In this document: positions 1 to 10,484 of the stretch, piece after piece | Numbering within the stretch: the stretch's first letter is position 1 | Layout: each line of letters opens with the position of its first letter | Assembly (NCBI RefSeq): GCF_001083805.1 | Contig: NZ_JXSK01000002.1 | Location: forward strand, 558,001-622,000 | Direction of reading: 5' to 3' | Length of the DNA: 64,000 bases | DNA from: Photorhabdus luminescens subsp. luminescens | GTDB taxonomy: Bacteria > Pseudomonadota > Gammaproteobacteria > Enterobacterales > Enterobacteriaceae | Translations under genes and position numbers: made by a program | Notes under the pieces: model-generated | What the model was told of the DNA's origin: nothing | The model's database searches: none | Seen by the model: the letters and a program-made list of their open reading frames with translations, nothing else

Positions 1-150
1 TTAACAGGAAATGTTTCGTTCAACAGATAACAAGCCCTGTATTCAATCGATTAGAAAAGTGTCATTTTGGTTTACCGATTGCTCTAGCAAACTTAACTCT
101 TTACTATCAAATTCTAAACTCACCATAGATAAAGAACAGTTGAAATCACA

Positions 151-771
151 ATGCGAAAACTACATTTACTTCTTACGGCGCTAATAAGCCTCAGCTTTTC
201 GCTCACTACCCATGCGGAAGGAAAGCGCTATGTATCTGATGAGTTATCTACCTACACACACGCCGGGCCGGGTAACCAGTATCGTATTGCCGGCACACTA
301 AATGCCGGTGATGAAGTCACGTTGATAAGCATCAATCGCGATAGTAATTACGCTCAAGTCAAAGATGATAAAGGCCGTCTTGTCTGGCTACCAGTTAACC
401 AGCTTAGTAATAAACCTAGCCTGCGCACGCGCTTGCCGGAGCTAGAACAGGAAGTGAAAACATTGACGGATAAGTTAGCCAATATAGACAATAACTGGAA
501 TCAGCGCACTGCCGATATGCAACTGAAGGTTGCCAATAGCAGTAACATTATTGCAGAGTTGAAAAAAGAGAATGAGAAGTTGAAGAACAAACTGACGGTA
601 GCAGAAAAAAAGCTTGATGCCGCAAATCTGCAACTTGATGACAAACAACGCAATATCATTCTGCAATGGTTTATGTACGGTGGTGGTGTCGCAGGCGCTG
701 GTTTAATCTTTGGGCTATTACTGCCGCATATGATTCCACGCCGTAAGCGTAATGACCGTTGGATGAGCTGA
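151..771 (+). CDS. ygiM: TIGR04211 family SH3 domain protein YgiM
   Basis: 206 aa, the same length as E. coli YgiM and alignable end to end. An N-terminal signal peptide (about residues 1-22, cut after THA) is followed by a bacterial SH3-like domain (about 25-90), a long charged coiled coil (about 95-165) and one membrane helix near the C-terminus (about 172-192) ending in a basic tail RRKRNDRWMS. The layout suggests a periplasmic SH3 and coiled coil anchored in the inner membrane; the biochemical role is not established. It sits 16 bp before cca and is probably co-transcribed with it. Confidence 0.93.
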   Translation: MRKLHLLLTALISLSFSLTTHAEGKRYVSDELSTYTHAGPGNQYRIAGTLNAGDEVTLISINRDSNYAQVKDDKGRLVWLPVNQLSNKPSLRTRLPELEQEVKTLTDKLANIDNNWNQRTADMQLKVANSSNIIAELKKENEKLKNKLTVAEKKLDAANLQLDDKQRNIILQWFMYGGGVAGAGLIFGLLLPHMIPRRKRNDRWMS

Positions 772-787
772 TAAAGGAACATATTAA

Positions 788-2038
788 GTGAGAGTCTATC
801 TGGTTGGCGGCGCAGTACGTGATCGCCTGCTAAATTTTCCTGTGAACGAGCGGGATTGGGTGGTTGTGGGTGGAACGCCAGAAGAATTGCTATCCCAAGG
901 ATATCAGCAAGTTGGCAAAGATTTTCCAGTGTTCCTGCATCCCAAAACCCACGAAGAGTATGCACTGGCACGCACCGAGAGAAAATCCGGCCAAGGATAT
1001 ACAGGTTTCACTTGCTATGCTGCGCCGGATGTCACACTGGAAGACGATTTGCAGCGCCGTGATCTGACAATTAATGCGATCGCTCAAACACCTGCGGGTG
1101 AATTGGTCGATCCTTATCATGGTGTTGATGATTTAAACAATTGTATCCTACGCCATGTTTCTGATGCTTTCTTTGAAGATCCACTAAGGGTATTACGAGT
1201 GGCTCGTTTTGCCGCTCGTTTCGCCCATTTAGGGTTTACCATCGCACCAGAAACACAGACATTAATGTCAAATATGGCAATTAACGGCGAGCTATCAGCA
1301 ATCACACCAGAACGTGTCTGGAAAGAGACCGAAAAAGCGCTTACCACCCATTCCCCTCAGGTCTTTTTTCAGGTTTTACGTGATTGTGGCGCATTGGCTG
1401 TATTGTTTCCTGAAATTGATAATTTGTTTGGCGTTCCCGCACCAGAGAAGTGGCATCCTGAGATTGATACTGGTATTCATACGTTAATGGTGCTGAAAGT
1501 AGCAACTGAATTAACAGATAAAGTCGATAGCCGCTTTGCTGCTCTATGCCACGATCTTGGCAAAGGGCTGACACCGCCAGAACAGTGGCCCCACCATTAT
1601 GGACATGGGCCGGCAGGCGTTAAGTTAGTTGATCAATTATGTCAGCGTCTGCGCGTTCCTAATTCTGCCCGTGATTTGGCAAAACTGGCTGCTCAATATC
1701 ATGATTTAGTGCATACCGTTGCTCAATTGCGGCCAAAAACATTACTTAAGTTGTTTGATGCCGTTGATGCATGGCGTAAGCCTCAGCGAATAGAACAATT
1801 GATTATCATCAGTGAAGCCGATGCACGGGGTCGTACCGGTTTTGAAGATACGCCATATCCACAAGGTGATTATCTGCGACAGGCATTCAAAGTTGCTAGT
1901 CAGGTGCAAGTGAAAAACATTGTAGACAGTGGATTACGCGGTGCTGACATTGGTCATGAGTTACGACGTCAACGTCAACACGCATTGGCGGAATGGAAAC
2001 AACAAGACAATACAGTTCAAGGCAATACTGTTATCTGA
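788..2038 (+). CDS. cca: multifunctional CCA-adding tRNA nucleotidyltransferase
   Basis: Adds or repairs the 3' CCA of tRNAs from CTP and ATP without a template. 416 aa, class II polymerase-beta type: the flexible loop and catalytic region LVGGAVRD is at residues 4-11, the [10 protein letters not shown] motif near 91-100, and an HD phosphohydrolase domain (HDLGKG) in the C-terminal half, as in gammaproteobacterial enzymes that also have phosphatase and phosphodiesterase activity. The start is GTG, chosen because LVGGAVRD must lie at the extreme N-terminus; an AAAGGA ribosome site lies just upstream. Confidence 0.97.
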   Translation: MRVYLVGGAVRDRLLNFPVNERDWVVVGGTPEELLSQGYQQVGKDFPVFLHPKTHEEYALARTERKSGQGYTGFTCYAAPDVTLEDDLQRRDLTINAIAQTPAGELVDPYHGVDDLNNCILRHVSDAFFEDPLRVLRVARFAARFAHLGFTIAPETQTLMSNMAINGELSAITPERVWKETEKALTTHSPQVFFQVLRDCGALAVLFPEIDNLFGVPAPEKWHPEIDTGIHTLMVLKVATELTDKVDSRFAALCHDLGKGLTPPEQWPHHYGHGPAGVKLVDQLCQRLRVPNSARDLAKLAAQYHDLVHTVAQLRPKTLLKLFDAVDAWRKPQRIEQLIIISEADARGRTGFEDTPYPQGDYLRQAFKVASQVQVKNIVDSGLRGADIGHELRRQRQHALAEWKQQDNTVQGNTVI

Positions 2039-2042
2039 AACA

Positions 2043-2094
2043 TCCCCTGATATCAAACATTGGGCAATATTCGAATTAAATTGATATCAGGGGA
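2043..2094. terminator. 14-bp perfect inverted repeat between convergent cca and uppP
   Basis: Arms at 2043-2056 and 2081-2094 are perfect complements (TCCCCTGATATCAA and its reverse complement) around a 24-base loop. It lies between the ends of two converging genes. No T-run follows either arm, so it may be a 3'-end stabilising hairpin rather than a classical terminator. Confidence 0.5.
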
Positions 2095-2102
2095 ACCATT
2101 CG

Positions 2103-2921
2103 CTACATAAATACCCAGTAAACAGCGGCAGCCACAATAAAGCGATAGATAGCAAATGGGATAAAAGATATACGCTTAATCAATGCCAGAAAAGTTTTAA
2201 TGGCGACTAACGCGACAACAAATGCAGTAATAAAACCAACAGCAAACATTGGGATATCAGAAGCACTCAAAAAGTGCAGGCTCTTATATAAATCTAATCC
2301 ACTTGCCCCCATCATCATTGGTACAGCCAGAATAAACGAGAATTCTGATGCAGTATAACGATTAACTCCCATCAGCATTCCACCAGAAATTGTCGCGCCT
2401 GAACGGGAAAATCCCGGCCACAACGCCAGACACTGAAAACAGCCAATCATAAAAGCCTGACGATAAGTAATATCATCCAGCCCTTCTGCTCTCGGTGTTT
2501 TAGGTTTCAAGATTTCTGCTGTAATCAGCAACACACCACCAATAACCAAGGCATACATCACGCTTTGTGGGTTAAACAGTGATTTGATGACATCATGGAA
2601 CAACAACCCAAGCGTCACCGCAGGTAACATTGCTAAAATAATATGGCTTAGTTTCAGTTTGCCATTGGTTTTACCTTCGTGAGGAACTTCACCAAAGTGG
2701 ATGCCAATGAGTCCAAACAAGCGACGCCAAAACACCACTACCACAGCAAGGATAGATCCAAGCTGGATAATAACTTCAAATGTTTCAGCTTTATCGCCGG
2801 TAAATCCCAACATATGGCCAACGATAATCATATGGCCGGTAGAGGAAACAGGAAGAAATTCAGTTAGCCCTTCAACAACACCAAGAATAGCTGCATGAAA
2901 CAAGGTAGAAAGGTCAGTCAT
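2103..2921 (-). CDS. uppP: undecaprenyl-diphosphatase UppP/BacA
   Basis: Dephosphorylates undecaprenyl pyrophosphate in the inner membrane, recycling the lipid carrier for peptidoglycan and O-antigen synthesis and giving bacitracin tolerance. 272 aa from [10 protein letters not shown], matching the E. coli length (273). The signature [14 protein letters not shown] lies near the N-terminus and the second signature, [10 protein letters not shown], near residue 170. Many hydrophobic helices. The frame is open for 26 further residues upstream (to 2999), but that extension is not part of the family. Confidence 0.95.
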   Translation of the reverse strand: MTDLSTLFHAAILGVVEGLTEFLPVSSTGHMIIVGHMLGFTGDKAETFEVIIQLGSILAVVVVFWRRLFGLIGIHFGEVPHEGKTNGKLKLSHIILAMLPAVTLGLLFHDVIKSLFNPQSVMYALVIGGVLLITAEILKPKTPRAEGLDDITYRQAFMIGCFQCLALWPGFSRSGATISGGMLMGVNRYTASEFSFILAVPMMMGASGLDLYKSLHFLSASDIPMFAVGFITAFVVALVAIKTFLALIKRISFIPFAIYRFIVAAAVYWVFM

Positions 2922-3097
2922 ATAGAAAGGTCGCCCATTAATAAATATCCGAAACAAGTAGCATGGAATAAATTCAGCTACCATTATTCCCATTGTCATT
3001 AATCAATTGACATAATTATCAAGCCTAGCACCACTGCATGCCAGTCTATGTAAGAACAATGACAATAATATGGCAGCCGAATTCACTACTGATCAGA

Positions 3098-3448
3098 TTA
3101 TTTTTTTCTTTCAATCATAACACCAACTTGACGAGCCTGCGCGACAGCGCCCGGTTTACTGACTTTTATCCGTACCCACGGTGAATTAAAATGTTTTAAC
3201 AGCAGCTCCGCTACCTCTTCGGCTACTCTTTCCACCAGAGCAAAACTCTGATTTTCCACATGCTCAATGATCGCTTCGCTAACTTTGGCATAATCCAGAC
3301 AATATTCGACATCATCACTGGAAGATGCTCGTTTATTATCCCACCCCATTTCGATATCGAACACTAACTTCTGTTTAATGGTCTGTTCCCAGTCGTAAAC
3401 ACCAATTGTGGTAATAACGACTAACTCCTCAATAAATACGATATCCAT
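3098..3448 (-). CDS. folB: dihydroneopterin aldolase FolB
   Basis: Converts 7,8-dihydroneopterin to 6-hydroxymethyl-7,8-dihydropterin and glycolaldehyde in folate synthesis. 116 aa from MDIVFIEELVV; the sequence has the family features GVYDWEQ near residue 16, the E in ALVERVAEEVA, and the C-terminal KPGAVAQARQVGV with the conserved Lys. A second ATG directly upstream (3451) is less likely by comparison with E. coli FolB. Divergent from plsY, as in E. coli. Confidence 0.95.
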   Translation of the reverse strand: MDIVFIEELVVITTIGVYDWEQTIKQKLVFDIEMGWDNKRASSSDDVEYCLDYAKVSEAIIEHVENQSFALVERVAEEVAELLLKHFNSPWVRIKVSKPGAVAQARQVGVMIERKK

Positions 3449-3554
3449 CACGTCATTTTCCTGTTTTTCAATTTGTCGGATACCACTTCCGACTAAATAT
3501 GCGTATTATCCATGACTGGGCTAAGAAAACGACCATTATTATTGGGGAGACATT

Positions 3555-4217
3555 ATGAGTGCTATCGCGCTTGGTATGATCATCTTCGCGTATCTTTGCG
3601 GTTCAATCTCCAGCGCAATACTTATTTGTCGTCTGGCTGGGTTGCCTGATCCTCGTCAACATGGCTCAGGCAACCCAGGCGCGACAAATGTACTGCGAAT
3701 TGGCGGCCGCAGTACTGCGGCAATAGTACTAATTTGTGATGTTCTGAAAGGGATGATCCCCGTCTGGTTGGCTTATCAACTCTATGTTCCCCCTTTCTAT
3801 TTAGGAATTACGGCAATGGCAGCTTGTCTCGGTCATATTTACCCGATCTTTTTCCAATTTAAAGGCGGTAAAGGTGTCGCAACTGCTTTTGGCGCTATTG
3901 CGGTAATCGGTTGGGATCTAACAGGCTTGATGATGGGTACCTGGTTGCTAACTATATTACTAAGCGGTTATTCCTCTTTAGGGGCAATTATCAGCGCCTT
4001 GATAGCACCGTTCTATGTCTGGTGGTTTAAACCTGAATTTACTTTCCCCGTCGCCATGCTCTGCTGTCTGGTGTTACTACGTCACCATGATAATATCCAG
4101 CGTCTGTGGCGCGGCCAGGAAAGCCGTATTTGGAACAAACTGAAAAAGAAAAAAGAGATGACCGAAAAAGAAAAAAACCAAACAGAAAAAGAGCAAAGAA
4201 AAGATAAAGAGGATTAA
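3555..4217 (+). CDS. plsY: glycerol-3-phosphate acyltransferase PlsY
   Basis: Membrane enzyme that transfers acyl groups from acyl-phosphate to glycerol-3-phosphate, the first step of phospholipid synthesis. Conserved motifs are visible: GSISSA near residue 16, [12 protein letters not shown] at about 37-48, and [10 protein letters not shown] near 108. About five membrane helices. At 220 aa it is some 15 residues longer than E. coli PlsY; the extra part is a lysine- and glutamate-rich cytosolic tail encoded by an A-rich stretch (4139-4214). A GGGGAGA ribosome site precedes the ATG. Confidence 0.95.
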   Translation: MSAIALGMIIFAYLCGSISSAILICRLAGLPDPRQHGSGNPGATNVLRIGGRSTAAIVLICDVLKGMIPVWLAYQLYVPPFYLGITAMAACLGHIYPIFFQFKGGKGVATAFGAIAVIGWDLTGLMMGTWLLTILLSGYSSLGAIISALIAPFYVWWFKPEFTFPVAMLCCLVLLRHHDNIQRLWRGQESRIWNKLKKKKEMTEKEKNQTEKEQRKDKED

Positions 4218-4234
4218 CAACAGGACTGGATAAA

Positions 4235-4269
4235 AACCAGCAACTCATTGAGTTACTGGTCTTTTATTT
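4235..4269. terminator. bidirectional terminator between plsY and tsaD
   Basis: Hairpin with arms ACCAG-C-AACTCA and TGAGTT-A-CTGGT (4236-4260), followed by CTTTTATTTT on the plus strand and preceded by a short A-run that acts as a T-run for the opposite strand. It serves two converging genes. Confidence 0.75.
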
Positions 4270-4286
4270 TCATTACATCAAGAAGA

Positions 4287-5300
4287 TTATAATGCAGGTA
4301 ATTCCGACAGGGGCCAACGGGCTTTGACGGTCACGCCAAGTGAGTCGCTCACCTCCCCTTTTAGGCGGATCATGCCGGCAAGCGCAATCATGGCGCCATT
4401 ATCTGTACAGAATTCAGGGCGCGCATAAAATACTTCGCCACCCAATTTTGCCATGACCTCTTCCATCTTAGTGCGCAATGTACGATTGGCGCTGACACCA
4501 CCAGCCATTACCAGTCGCTTGAATCCAGTCTGCTCAAGCGCTCTTTTACATTTAATCGCTAATGTATCAACTACCGCATCTTCAAAAGCACGGGCAATAT
4601 CCGCTCTAGTCTGCTCATCATCGCTGTTGCTACGAATAGTATTAGCAGCAAAAGTTTTCAATCCTGAAAAACTGAAATCCAGCCCAGGGCGATCCGTCAT
4701 CGGGCGAGGAAATACAAAACGCCCAGCTTCTCCTTTCTGAGCCATCCTGGAGAGTATCGGCCCCCCAGGATAATCCAATCCCAGTAACTTAGCTGTTTTA
4801 TCAAATGCTTCACCAGCGGCATCATCTATTGATTCACCAAGCAGCTCATATTTACCAATACCCGTTACACTAATGAGCTGTGTATGACCACCAGATACCA
4901 GCAAAGCCACAAACGGGAATTTAGGGCTGTTATCTTCCAGCATCGGAGCGAGTAAATGCCCTTCCATATGATGAACAGGAATCGCAGGAACATCCCAGGC
5001 AAATGCCAAAGAACGGCCAATCGTCGCCCCCACCAACAACGCGCCAACCAGACCAGGACCAGCGGTATAAGCTACCGCATCAATATCTTCACAGGTTAAT
5101 CCTGCCTCTTTCAAAGCAGCTTGAATCAAGGGTACTGTTTTGCGGATATGGTCACGTGAAGCCAATTCAGGCACGACGCCACCGTAATCAGCATGCAGTT
5201 TAATCTGGCTGTATAATTGATTTGCCAATAAACCGGCTCTGTCGTCATAAATTGCGATCCCGGTTTCATCGCAGGACGTTTCTATACCTAAAACTCGCAT
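4287..5300 (-). CDS. tsaD: tRNA N6-threonylcarbamoyladenosine transferase subunit TsaD
   Basis: Transfers the threonylcarbamoyl group from TC-AMP to A37 of ANN-decoding tRNAs, together with TsaB and TsaE. 337 aa, exactly the E. coli length. ASKHA fold; the metal-binding histidines are H111 and H115 in HHMEGH, and nucleotide-binding motifs [10 protein letters not shown] and [12 protein letters not shown] are present. Divergent from rpsU, the usual arrangement. Confidence 0.97.
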   Translation of the reverse strand: MRVLGIETSCDETGIAIYDDRAGLLANQLYSQIKLHADYGGVVPELASRDHIRKTVPLIQAALKEAGLTCEDIDAVAYTAGPGLVGALLVGATIGRSLAFAWDVPAIPVHHMEGHLLAPMLEDNSPKFPFVALLVSGGHTQLISVTGIGKYELLGESIDDAAGEAFDKTAKLLGLDYPGGPILSRMAQKGEAGRFVFPRPMTDRPGLDFSFSGLKTFAANTIRSNSDDEQTRADIARAFEDAVVDTLAIKCKRALEQTGFKRLVMAGGVSANRTLRTKMEEVMAKLGGEVFYARPEFCTDNGAMIALAGMIRLKGEVSDSLGVTVKARWPLSELPAL

Positions 5301-5368
5301 TACACTACCTATATTCCACAGAAGAGAGCCAGTTTATCATTAATAAGATAATTTGCGCGGCTTACATG

Positions 5369-5397
5369 CTGACTATTTTAGCTGTTTAGTCTATAAT
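5369..5397 (+). promoter_or_regulatory. predicted sigma-70 promoter of the rpsU-dnaG-rpoD operon
   Basis: A perfect TATAAT (5392-5397) lies 17 bp downstream of CTGACT (5369-5374, four of six matches to TTGACA). A 200-nt leader separates it from rpsU. I looked for the LexA box known at the E. coli rpsU promoter and saw no CTGT-N8-ACAG here. Confidence 0.55.
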
Positions 5398-5582
5398 CAC
5401 CCACCTACGTAAAACTCCTGTGTGGTTATCGTCAATATTACGGAACTGATTTGCAGATCGCCGTTGTGATGTTGTTGTTTCAATTTGCTGCGGCGCTTTA
5501 CAAAGCCGTGTTCATTGAAGTAAAATTCCGCACCATTTTAAGATGGCTGGCATCCCACGCCAGCAAGACCGATTTCTATTGA

Positions 5583-5810
<228 letters not shown>

Positions 5811-5868
5811 TCCTTGCGGTTGATCCGCATAGTGATTGAATTTGCAGACAACAGTAGTTGCAGATAAA

Positions 5869-5897
5869 GGCCGTGCTTTCCGAAAGGGAGCGCGGCT
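5869..5897 (+). terminator. rpsU-dnaG intercistronic hairpin (attenuating terminator)
   Basis: GC-rich stem GCCGTGCTTTCC / GGGAGCGCGGC capped by a GAAA loop, followed by only a weak T-rich stretch. It corresponds in position to the leaky terminator after E. coli rpsU that keeps dnaG expression low compared with S21. Confidence 0.65.
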
Positions 5898-5931
5898 TAT
5901 TGTCGTTCATCAACAGGCGTAAAAAGGGCTT

Positions 5932-7677
5932 ATGGCTGGACGAATTCCGCGCGCATTTATCAATGATTTATTAGCTCGTACCGATATCATCGATCTAATT
6001 GATGTTCGTGTGCCACTTAAAAAACAGGGTAAAAATCACCACGCGTGCTGTCCATTTCATAACGAAAAGACACCCTCGTTTACTGTTAATGGCGATAAAC
6101 AGTTTTATCATTGCTTTGGTTGCGGAGCTCACGGCAACGCCATCGATTTTCTGATGAATTACGACAGACTTGAGTTTGTCGAATCCATCGAAGAATTAGC
6201 TGCCATGCATGGACTGGAAGTCCCTTATGAAGCAGGTTCCAGTAGCAGTCAAATAGAACGTCACCAAAGACAAAACCTTTATCAATTGATGGATAAGCTT
6301 AACAGCTTCTATCAAAATGTACTAAACACTCCCGCTGCACAGCAAGCCCGGCAATATCTGGCTCAGCGTGGGCTTAGTGAAGAAATTATTCACCGTTTCT
6401 CGATTGGTTTCGCTCCCGCTGGTTGGGATAACACTTTGAAACGGTTTGCCCATAATGCGGAAGATCGTCGACAGTTAAATGACGCCGGAATGTTGGTCGC
6501 AAATGATAATGGCCGTACGTATGACCGCTTCCGCGAACGAATAATGTTTCCAATCCGTGACCGTAGAGGGCGCGTGATTGCATTTGGTGGACGTGTTTTG
6601 GGAGATGCGCTCCCAAAATATCTCAATTCACCAGAGACTGAAATTTTCCATAAAGGCCGTCAGCTATATGGCCTCTATGAAGCACAACAAAATCACAGTG
6701 ACCTTTCACGATTATTAGTCGTTGAAGGTTATATGGATGTGGTAGCACTGGCGCAGTTTGGTATCGATTATGCGGTTGCCTCATTAGGTACTTCGACTAC
6801 ATCGGAACATATTCAATTACTTTTCCGCGCTACTGATAACGTCATCTGTTGTTACGATGGCGACAGAGCCGGGCGTGATGCAGCATGGAGAGCGTTGGAA
6901 ACAGCGCTACCCTATCTGAATGATGGTAGGCAGTTACGTTTTATGTTTTTGCCTGACGGCGAAGATCCTGATTCACTAGTCCGTAAGGAAGGCCGGAAAA
7001 CATTTGAACAAAGAATGGAACAGTCTCATACATTATCTGAATTTCTGTTCGAATCATTACTGCCACAAGTTGACCTGAGTAGTCCTGAAGGCAAAACAAA
7101 ACTCAGTTCACTTTCTGTACCATTGATTAACCAGATTCCTGGGGAAACTTTGCGTCTCTATATGAGACAAGAACTTGGCAATATGGTAGGCATTCCTGAT
7201 GCAGTACAGTTAGAACGTTTATTACCGCAGCGTCTGGAAAGTGGGAATAATTATCAGATGCCGCAGCTAAAACCGACAACTATGCGTATACTTATAGGAC
7301 TGTTGGTACAAAACCCACACTTAGCCGCTTTAGTTCCCCCCCTACAGGGAATTATGCAGGCCAAAATCGCAGGCTTACCATTATTTATGGAGCTTGTGGA
7401 GGTTTGTCTTACTCAGCCAGGGCTGACGACTGGACAACTGCTAGAGCAATATCGTGATAATAAATTTAGTAAACAACTTGAAAAACTAGCTACATGGAAC
7501 GATATACAAGTAGAAGAAATAGCAGAAAATACATTTCGTGACGCATTGGATCATCTCGTTGATTCAGCGTTAGAAGAACGTTTAGATATTCTTATCGCCA
7601 GGGCAAGAACTGAAGGCCTGACACCGGAAGAGCGCGAAGAAGTTCGCTTGATTAATGAATCCCGTGCCAGAAAATAA
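5932..7677 (+). CDS. dnaG: DNA primase
   Basis: Makes the RNA primers for replication. 581 aa, matching E. coli DnaG (581). N-terminal zinc ribbon with C40, H43, C61 and C64; central RNA polymerase core with YLNSPET and the TOPRIM acidic motif EGYMD near residue 265 plus YDGDRAG near 309; C-terminal DnaB-interacting helicase-binding region from about residue 430. Middle gene of the rpsU-dnaG-rpoD operon. Confidence 0.98.
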   Translation: MAGRIPRAFINDLLARTDIIDLIDVRVPLKKQGKNHHACCPFHNEKTPSFTVNGDKQFYHCFGCGAHGNAIDFLMNYDRLEFVESIEELAAMHGLEVPYEAGSSSSQIERHQRQNLYQLMDKLNSFYQNVLNTPAAQQARQYLAQRGLSEEIIHRFSIGFAPAGWDNTLKRFAHNAEDRRQLNDAGMLVANDNGRTYDRFRERIMFPIRDRRGRVIAFGGRVLGDALPKYLNSPETEIFHKGRQLYGLYEAQQNHSDLSRLLVVEGYMDVVALAQFGIDYAVASLGTSTTSEHIQLLFRATDNVICCYDGDRAGRDAAWRALETALPYLNDGRQLRFMFLPDGEDPDSLVRKEGRKTFEQRMEQSHTLSEFLFESLLPQVDLSSPEGKTKLSSLSVPLINQIPGETLRLYMRQELGNMVGIPDAVQLERLLPQRLESGNNYQMPQLKPTTMRILIGLLVQNPHLAALVPPLQGIMQAKIAGLPLFMELVEVCLTQPGLTTGQLLEQYRDNKFSKQLEKLATWNDIQVEEIAENTFRDALDHLVDSALEERLDILIARARTEGLTPEEREEVRLINESRARK

Positions 7678-7847
7678 ACACTGAATTCACGGCTTAAATG
7701 CCGCATTAGGTAGGGAAATAACCCTACATTTTGCCGCTATAAGTGGGCAGCGGCAATATAACGAAAACGCCCTTAAAAGTTATTGTTGGCAGATTAGTTT
7801 CGCCGACCGACACCAACCCAAATACTCTGAAGTGTGGATACCGTCTT

Positions 7848-9698
7848 ATGGAGCAAAACCCGCAGTCACAGCTAAAGCTACTTGTCACCCGTGGTAAGGA
7901 GCAAGGCTATCTGACCTATGCTGAGGTCAATGACCATCTGCCGGAAGATATCGTCGATTCCGATCAGATCGAAGATATCATCCAGATGATCAATGACATG
8001 GGCATTCAGGTAATGGAAGAAGCACCTGATGCCGATGATCTGATGCTAGCAGAAACCGCTAACGACACAGATGAAGACGCTGTGGAAGCTGCTGCGCAAG
8101 TCCTGTCTAGTGTTGAATCTGAAATCGGTCGCACCACCGACCCGGTACGTATGTACATGCGTGAAATGGGTACCGTTGAGTTATTGACCCGGGAAGGTGA
8201 AATTGACATTGCTAAACGCATTGAAGATGGCATCAATCAGGTACAGTGCTCTGTTGCTGAATACCCTGAAGCAATCACCTATTTACTGGAACAATATGAC
8301 CGTGTGGAAGCAGGCGAGGCTCGCCTGTCGGATCTCATCACTGGTTTCGTTGACCCGAACGCAGAAGAAGAACTTGCGCCTACTGCCACTCACGTTGGTT
8401 CTGAGCTTCCACAGGAAGAACTTGATGATGACGAAGACGACGATGATGAAGACAGTGATGACGATGGCGACGGTGATGATGACAACAGCATCGATCCAGA
8501 ATTAGCGCGCCAAAAATTCCAAGAACTGCGACAACAGTATGACATCACCCGCCTGGAAATTAAGGCAAACGGTCGCAACCATCCAAATACTGCTGCCGAG
8601 ATTTTAAAACTTTCAGAAGTTTTCAAACAGTTCCGTCTGGTACCAAAGCAGTTTGACTATCTGGTCAATAACATGCGTTCTATGATGGATCGCGTTCGTC
8701 TTCAAGAACGCCAGATCATGAAAATGTGTGTTGAACAGTGCAAAATGCCGAAAAAGAACTTCATCACTTTGTTCTCCGGTAATGAAACCAGCGACATATG
8801 GTTTACTGCTGCAAAAGCAATGAACAAACCGTGGTCTGAAAAGCTACTTGAAGTGGAAGAAGAAGTACAGCGCAGCCTGCAAAAACTTCGTCAGATTGAG
8901 GAAGAAACTGGTTTAACCATTGAACAGGTGAAAGATATCAACCGTCGTATGTCCATCGGTGAAGCAAAAGCCCGCCGAGCGAAAAAAGAGATGGTTGAAG
9001 CCAACTTACGTTTGGTTATTTCAATTGCCAAAAAATACACTAACCGTGGCCTGCAATTCTTGGATCTAATCCAGGAAGGCAACATTGGTCTGATGAAAGC
9101 GGTTGATAAATTTGAATATCGTCGTGGTTATAAGTTCTCAACTTACGCCACATGGTGGATACGTCAGGCAATTACACGTTCAATTGCCGACCAAGCTCGT
9201 ACCATTCGTATACCCGTTCATATGATTGAGACAATCAACAAACTCAATCGAATTTCTCGCCAAATGTTGCAAGAAATGGGACGCGAGCCAACACCGGAAG
9301 AGCTGGCAGAACGTATGTTGATGCCGGAAGACAAGATCCGTAAGGTACTGAAAATCGCCAAAGAGCCTATCTCAATGGAAACGCCGATTGGTGATGATGA
9401 AGACTCACATTTAGGTGATTTTATTGAAGATACTACGCTGGAACTGCCGCTGGATTCTGCAACCTCAGAAAGCCTGCGTTCAGCAACCCACGACGTTTTG
9501 GCGGGCTTGACCGCGCGTGAAGCAAAAGTACTGCGTATGCGTTTTGGTATTGATATGAATACTGACCATACGTTGGAAGAAGTCGGTAAACAGTTTGACG
9601 TTACCCGTGAACGTATCCGCCAGATCGAGGCAAAAGCGCTACGTAAACTGCGTCACCCAAGCCGTTCTGAAGTTCTACGTAGTTTCCTTGATGAATAA
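7848..9698 (+). CDS. rpoD: RNA polymerase primary sigma factor RpoD (sigma-70)
   Basis: 616 aa from [10 protein letters not shown] (E. coli 613). Region 1.1 at the N-terminus; region 1.2 with [11 protein letters not shown] near residue 96; a non-conserved insert with a run of Asp/Glu (about 188-210); regions 2.1-2.4 with [20 protein letters not shown] and [10 protein letters not shown]; region 3; and region 4.2 helix-turn-helix [17 protein letters not shown] near the end. The frame is open upstream to a GTG at 7743 but the conserved N-terminus fixes the ATG at 7848. Confidence 0.98.
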   Translation: MEQNPQSQLKLLVTRGKEQGYLTYAEVNDHLPEDIVDSDQIEDIIQMINDMGIQVMEEAPDADDLMLAETANDTDEDAVEAAAQVLSSVESEIGRTTDPVRMYMREMGTVELLTREGEIDIAKRIEDGINQVQCSVAEYPEAITYLLEQYDRVEAGEARLSDLITGFVDPNAEEELAPTATHVGSELPQEELDDDEDDDDEDSDDDGDGDDDNSIDPELARQKFQELRQQYDITRLEIKANGRNHPNTAAEILKLSEVFKQFRLVPKQFDYLVNNMRSMMDRVRLQERQIMKMCVEQCKMPKKNFITLFSGNETSDIWFTAAKAMNKPWSEKLLEVEEEVQRSLQKLRQIEEETGLTIEQVKDINRRMSIGEAKARRAKKEMVEANLRLVISIAKKYTNRGLQFLDLIQEGNIGLMKAVDKFEYRRGYKFSTYATWWIRQAITRSIADQARTIRIPVHMIETINKLNRISRQMLQEMGREPTPEELAERMLMPEDKIRKVLKIAKEPISMETPIGDDEDSHLGDFIEDTTLELPLDSATSESLRSATHDVLAGLTAREAKVLRMRFGIDMNTDHTLEEVGKQFDVTRERIRQIEAKALRKLRHPSRSEVLRSFLDE

Positions 9699-9723
9699 TC
9701 GGAAATTTTATTCATTCTGACTG

Positions 9724-9760
9724 AAAAGCGTCTGCTCCGGTAGGCGCTTTTGTCTTTTTA
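9724..9760 (+). terminator. rpoD operon terminator
   Basis: Ten-base-pair stem (AAAAGCGTCT at 9724-9733 with AGGCGCTTTT at 9742-9751) with an eight-base loop, followed by GTCTTTTT. It lies 25 bp after the rpoD stop codon. Confidence 0.85.
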
Positions 9761-10128
9761 TATCGGAGATACTCTAAATCCTCTAACAACATGGTATATT
9801 ATGCAGAAATATCATCACCGCTTTCTGATATAACTCAATTAACATTCTTCCAGCCGATAGATAAAAAAGTTGTTTTCCACTTGGTGATGGTGATTAAGGA
9901 GATAATGAAAGGAATATAGTTATCATTTAAATAATCATATATAAAATAATTTTTCATTAAAATAATAATATAACCAAATAACGCAAAATCGCTTCTGAAA
10001 AACTAATCCAGTGACGGATAAAAACGTTAAATAGTCCATAAAAACAACTAACATATATCACTCCCCGTTTTCACTCTTTACTAAAAACGCAATTTTGCAC
10101 ATAAAATGATCATACAGATTTGCAAAGC
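9761..10128. other. AT-rich spacer, no gene seen
   Basis: About 370 bp between the rpoD terminator and the tRNA-Ile2 promoter. Very AT-rich, with no open frame and no recognisable RNA. In E. coli mug follows rpoD; no trace of mug is visible here. Confidence 0.6.
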
Positions 10129-10157
10129 TAGACCGCGAGCAAAACTGTACGTATAAT
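10129..10157 (+). promoter_or_regulatory. tRNA-Ile2 promoter with GC-rich discriminator
   Basis: TAGACC (10129-10134), 17-bp spacer, perfect TATAAT (10152-10157), then CCCTCCC. A C-rich discriminator directly after the -10 is typical of stable-RNA promoters under stringent control. Confidence 0.6.
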
Positions 10158-10171
10158 CCCTCCCATCCAAC

Positions 10172-10248
10172 GGCCCCTTAGCTCAGTTGGTCAGAGCAGG
10201 CGACTCATAATCGCTTGGTCACTGGTTCAAGTCCAGTAGGGGCCACCA
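10172..10248 (+). tRNA. ileX: tRNA-Ile2, anticodon CAT (lysidine-modified)
   Basis: 77-nt cloverleaf with encoded CCA: acceptor arms GGCCCCT/AGGGGCC, D arm, anticodon arm GGCGA-CTCATAA-TCGCT and T arm ACTGG-TTCAAGT-CCAGT. The CAT anticodon with this body matches E. coli ileX, whose C34 is turned into lysidine by TilS to read AUA. ileX also lies near rpoD in E. coli. The 3' half is echoed downstream by two degenerate partial copies, so it probably served as a phage attachment site. Confidence 0.96.
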
Positions 10249-10274
10249 GATTTTAGCTGATTTATCAGTACATT

Positions 10275-10303
10275 AAGCCACTTCGTAATGAGTGGCTTTT
10301 TTG
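10275..10303 (+). terminator. tRNA-Ile2 terminator
   Basis: Stem AAGCCACT (10275-10282) with AGTGGCTT (10291-10298), eight-base loop, then TTTTT. Placed 27 bp after the tRNA. Confidence 0.85.
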
Positions 10304-10345
10304 TTGCCTCAAGAAAGTGTCGCACGAGATTTTTTGACAAGCCCA

Positions 10346-10438
10346 TTATCTGGATGAAAGTACACTGACCAGCTTCAATTTCTGAGCGGGAGTTAGGCTA
10401 TTAATTAACCTCTTAACATCATCAGATCTTTTATCCAT
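10346..10438 (-). CDS. short ORF in the degraded phage region, doubtful
   Basis: A 30-codon frame starting MDKRSDDVKRL and ending VSVLSSR, with a purine-rich AGAGG only two bases before the ATG. The composition looks protein-like (charged and amphipathic), but the frame stays open upstream without a clear start, and a terminator (10462-10484) lies just upstream on the same strand. It may be the C-terminal remnant of a phage gene. No family recognised. Confidence 0.2.
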   Translation of the reverse strand: MDKRSDDVKRLINSLTPAQKLKLVSVLSSR

Positions 10439-10461
10439 ATCCTCTATTTCTATGAAGGTGT

Positions 10462-10484
10462 AAAAAAGCCCGCATATTGCGGGC
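10462..10484 (-). terminator. intrinsic terminator on the minus strand
   Basis: Stem GCCCGCA/TGCGGGC (10468-10484) with a three-base loop, followed on the minus strand by six Ts. It stops minus-strand transcription coming from the phage relic and toxin-antitoxin block. Confidence 0.8.

Noticed and set aside
501-971. 156-codon minus-strand frame across ygiM and cca
   Set aside because: Antisense to two well-conserved genes and spanning their boundary.
8400-8500. Acidic run in RpoD as an anomaly
   Set aside because: A similar Asp/Glu-rich stretch is present in the non-conserved region of E. coli sigma-70, so it is normal for the family.
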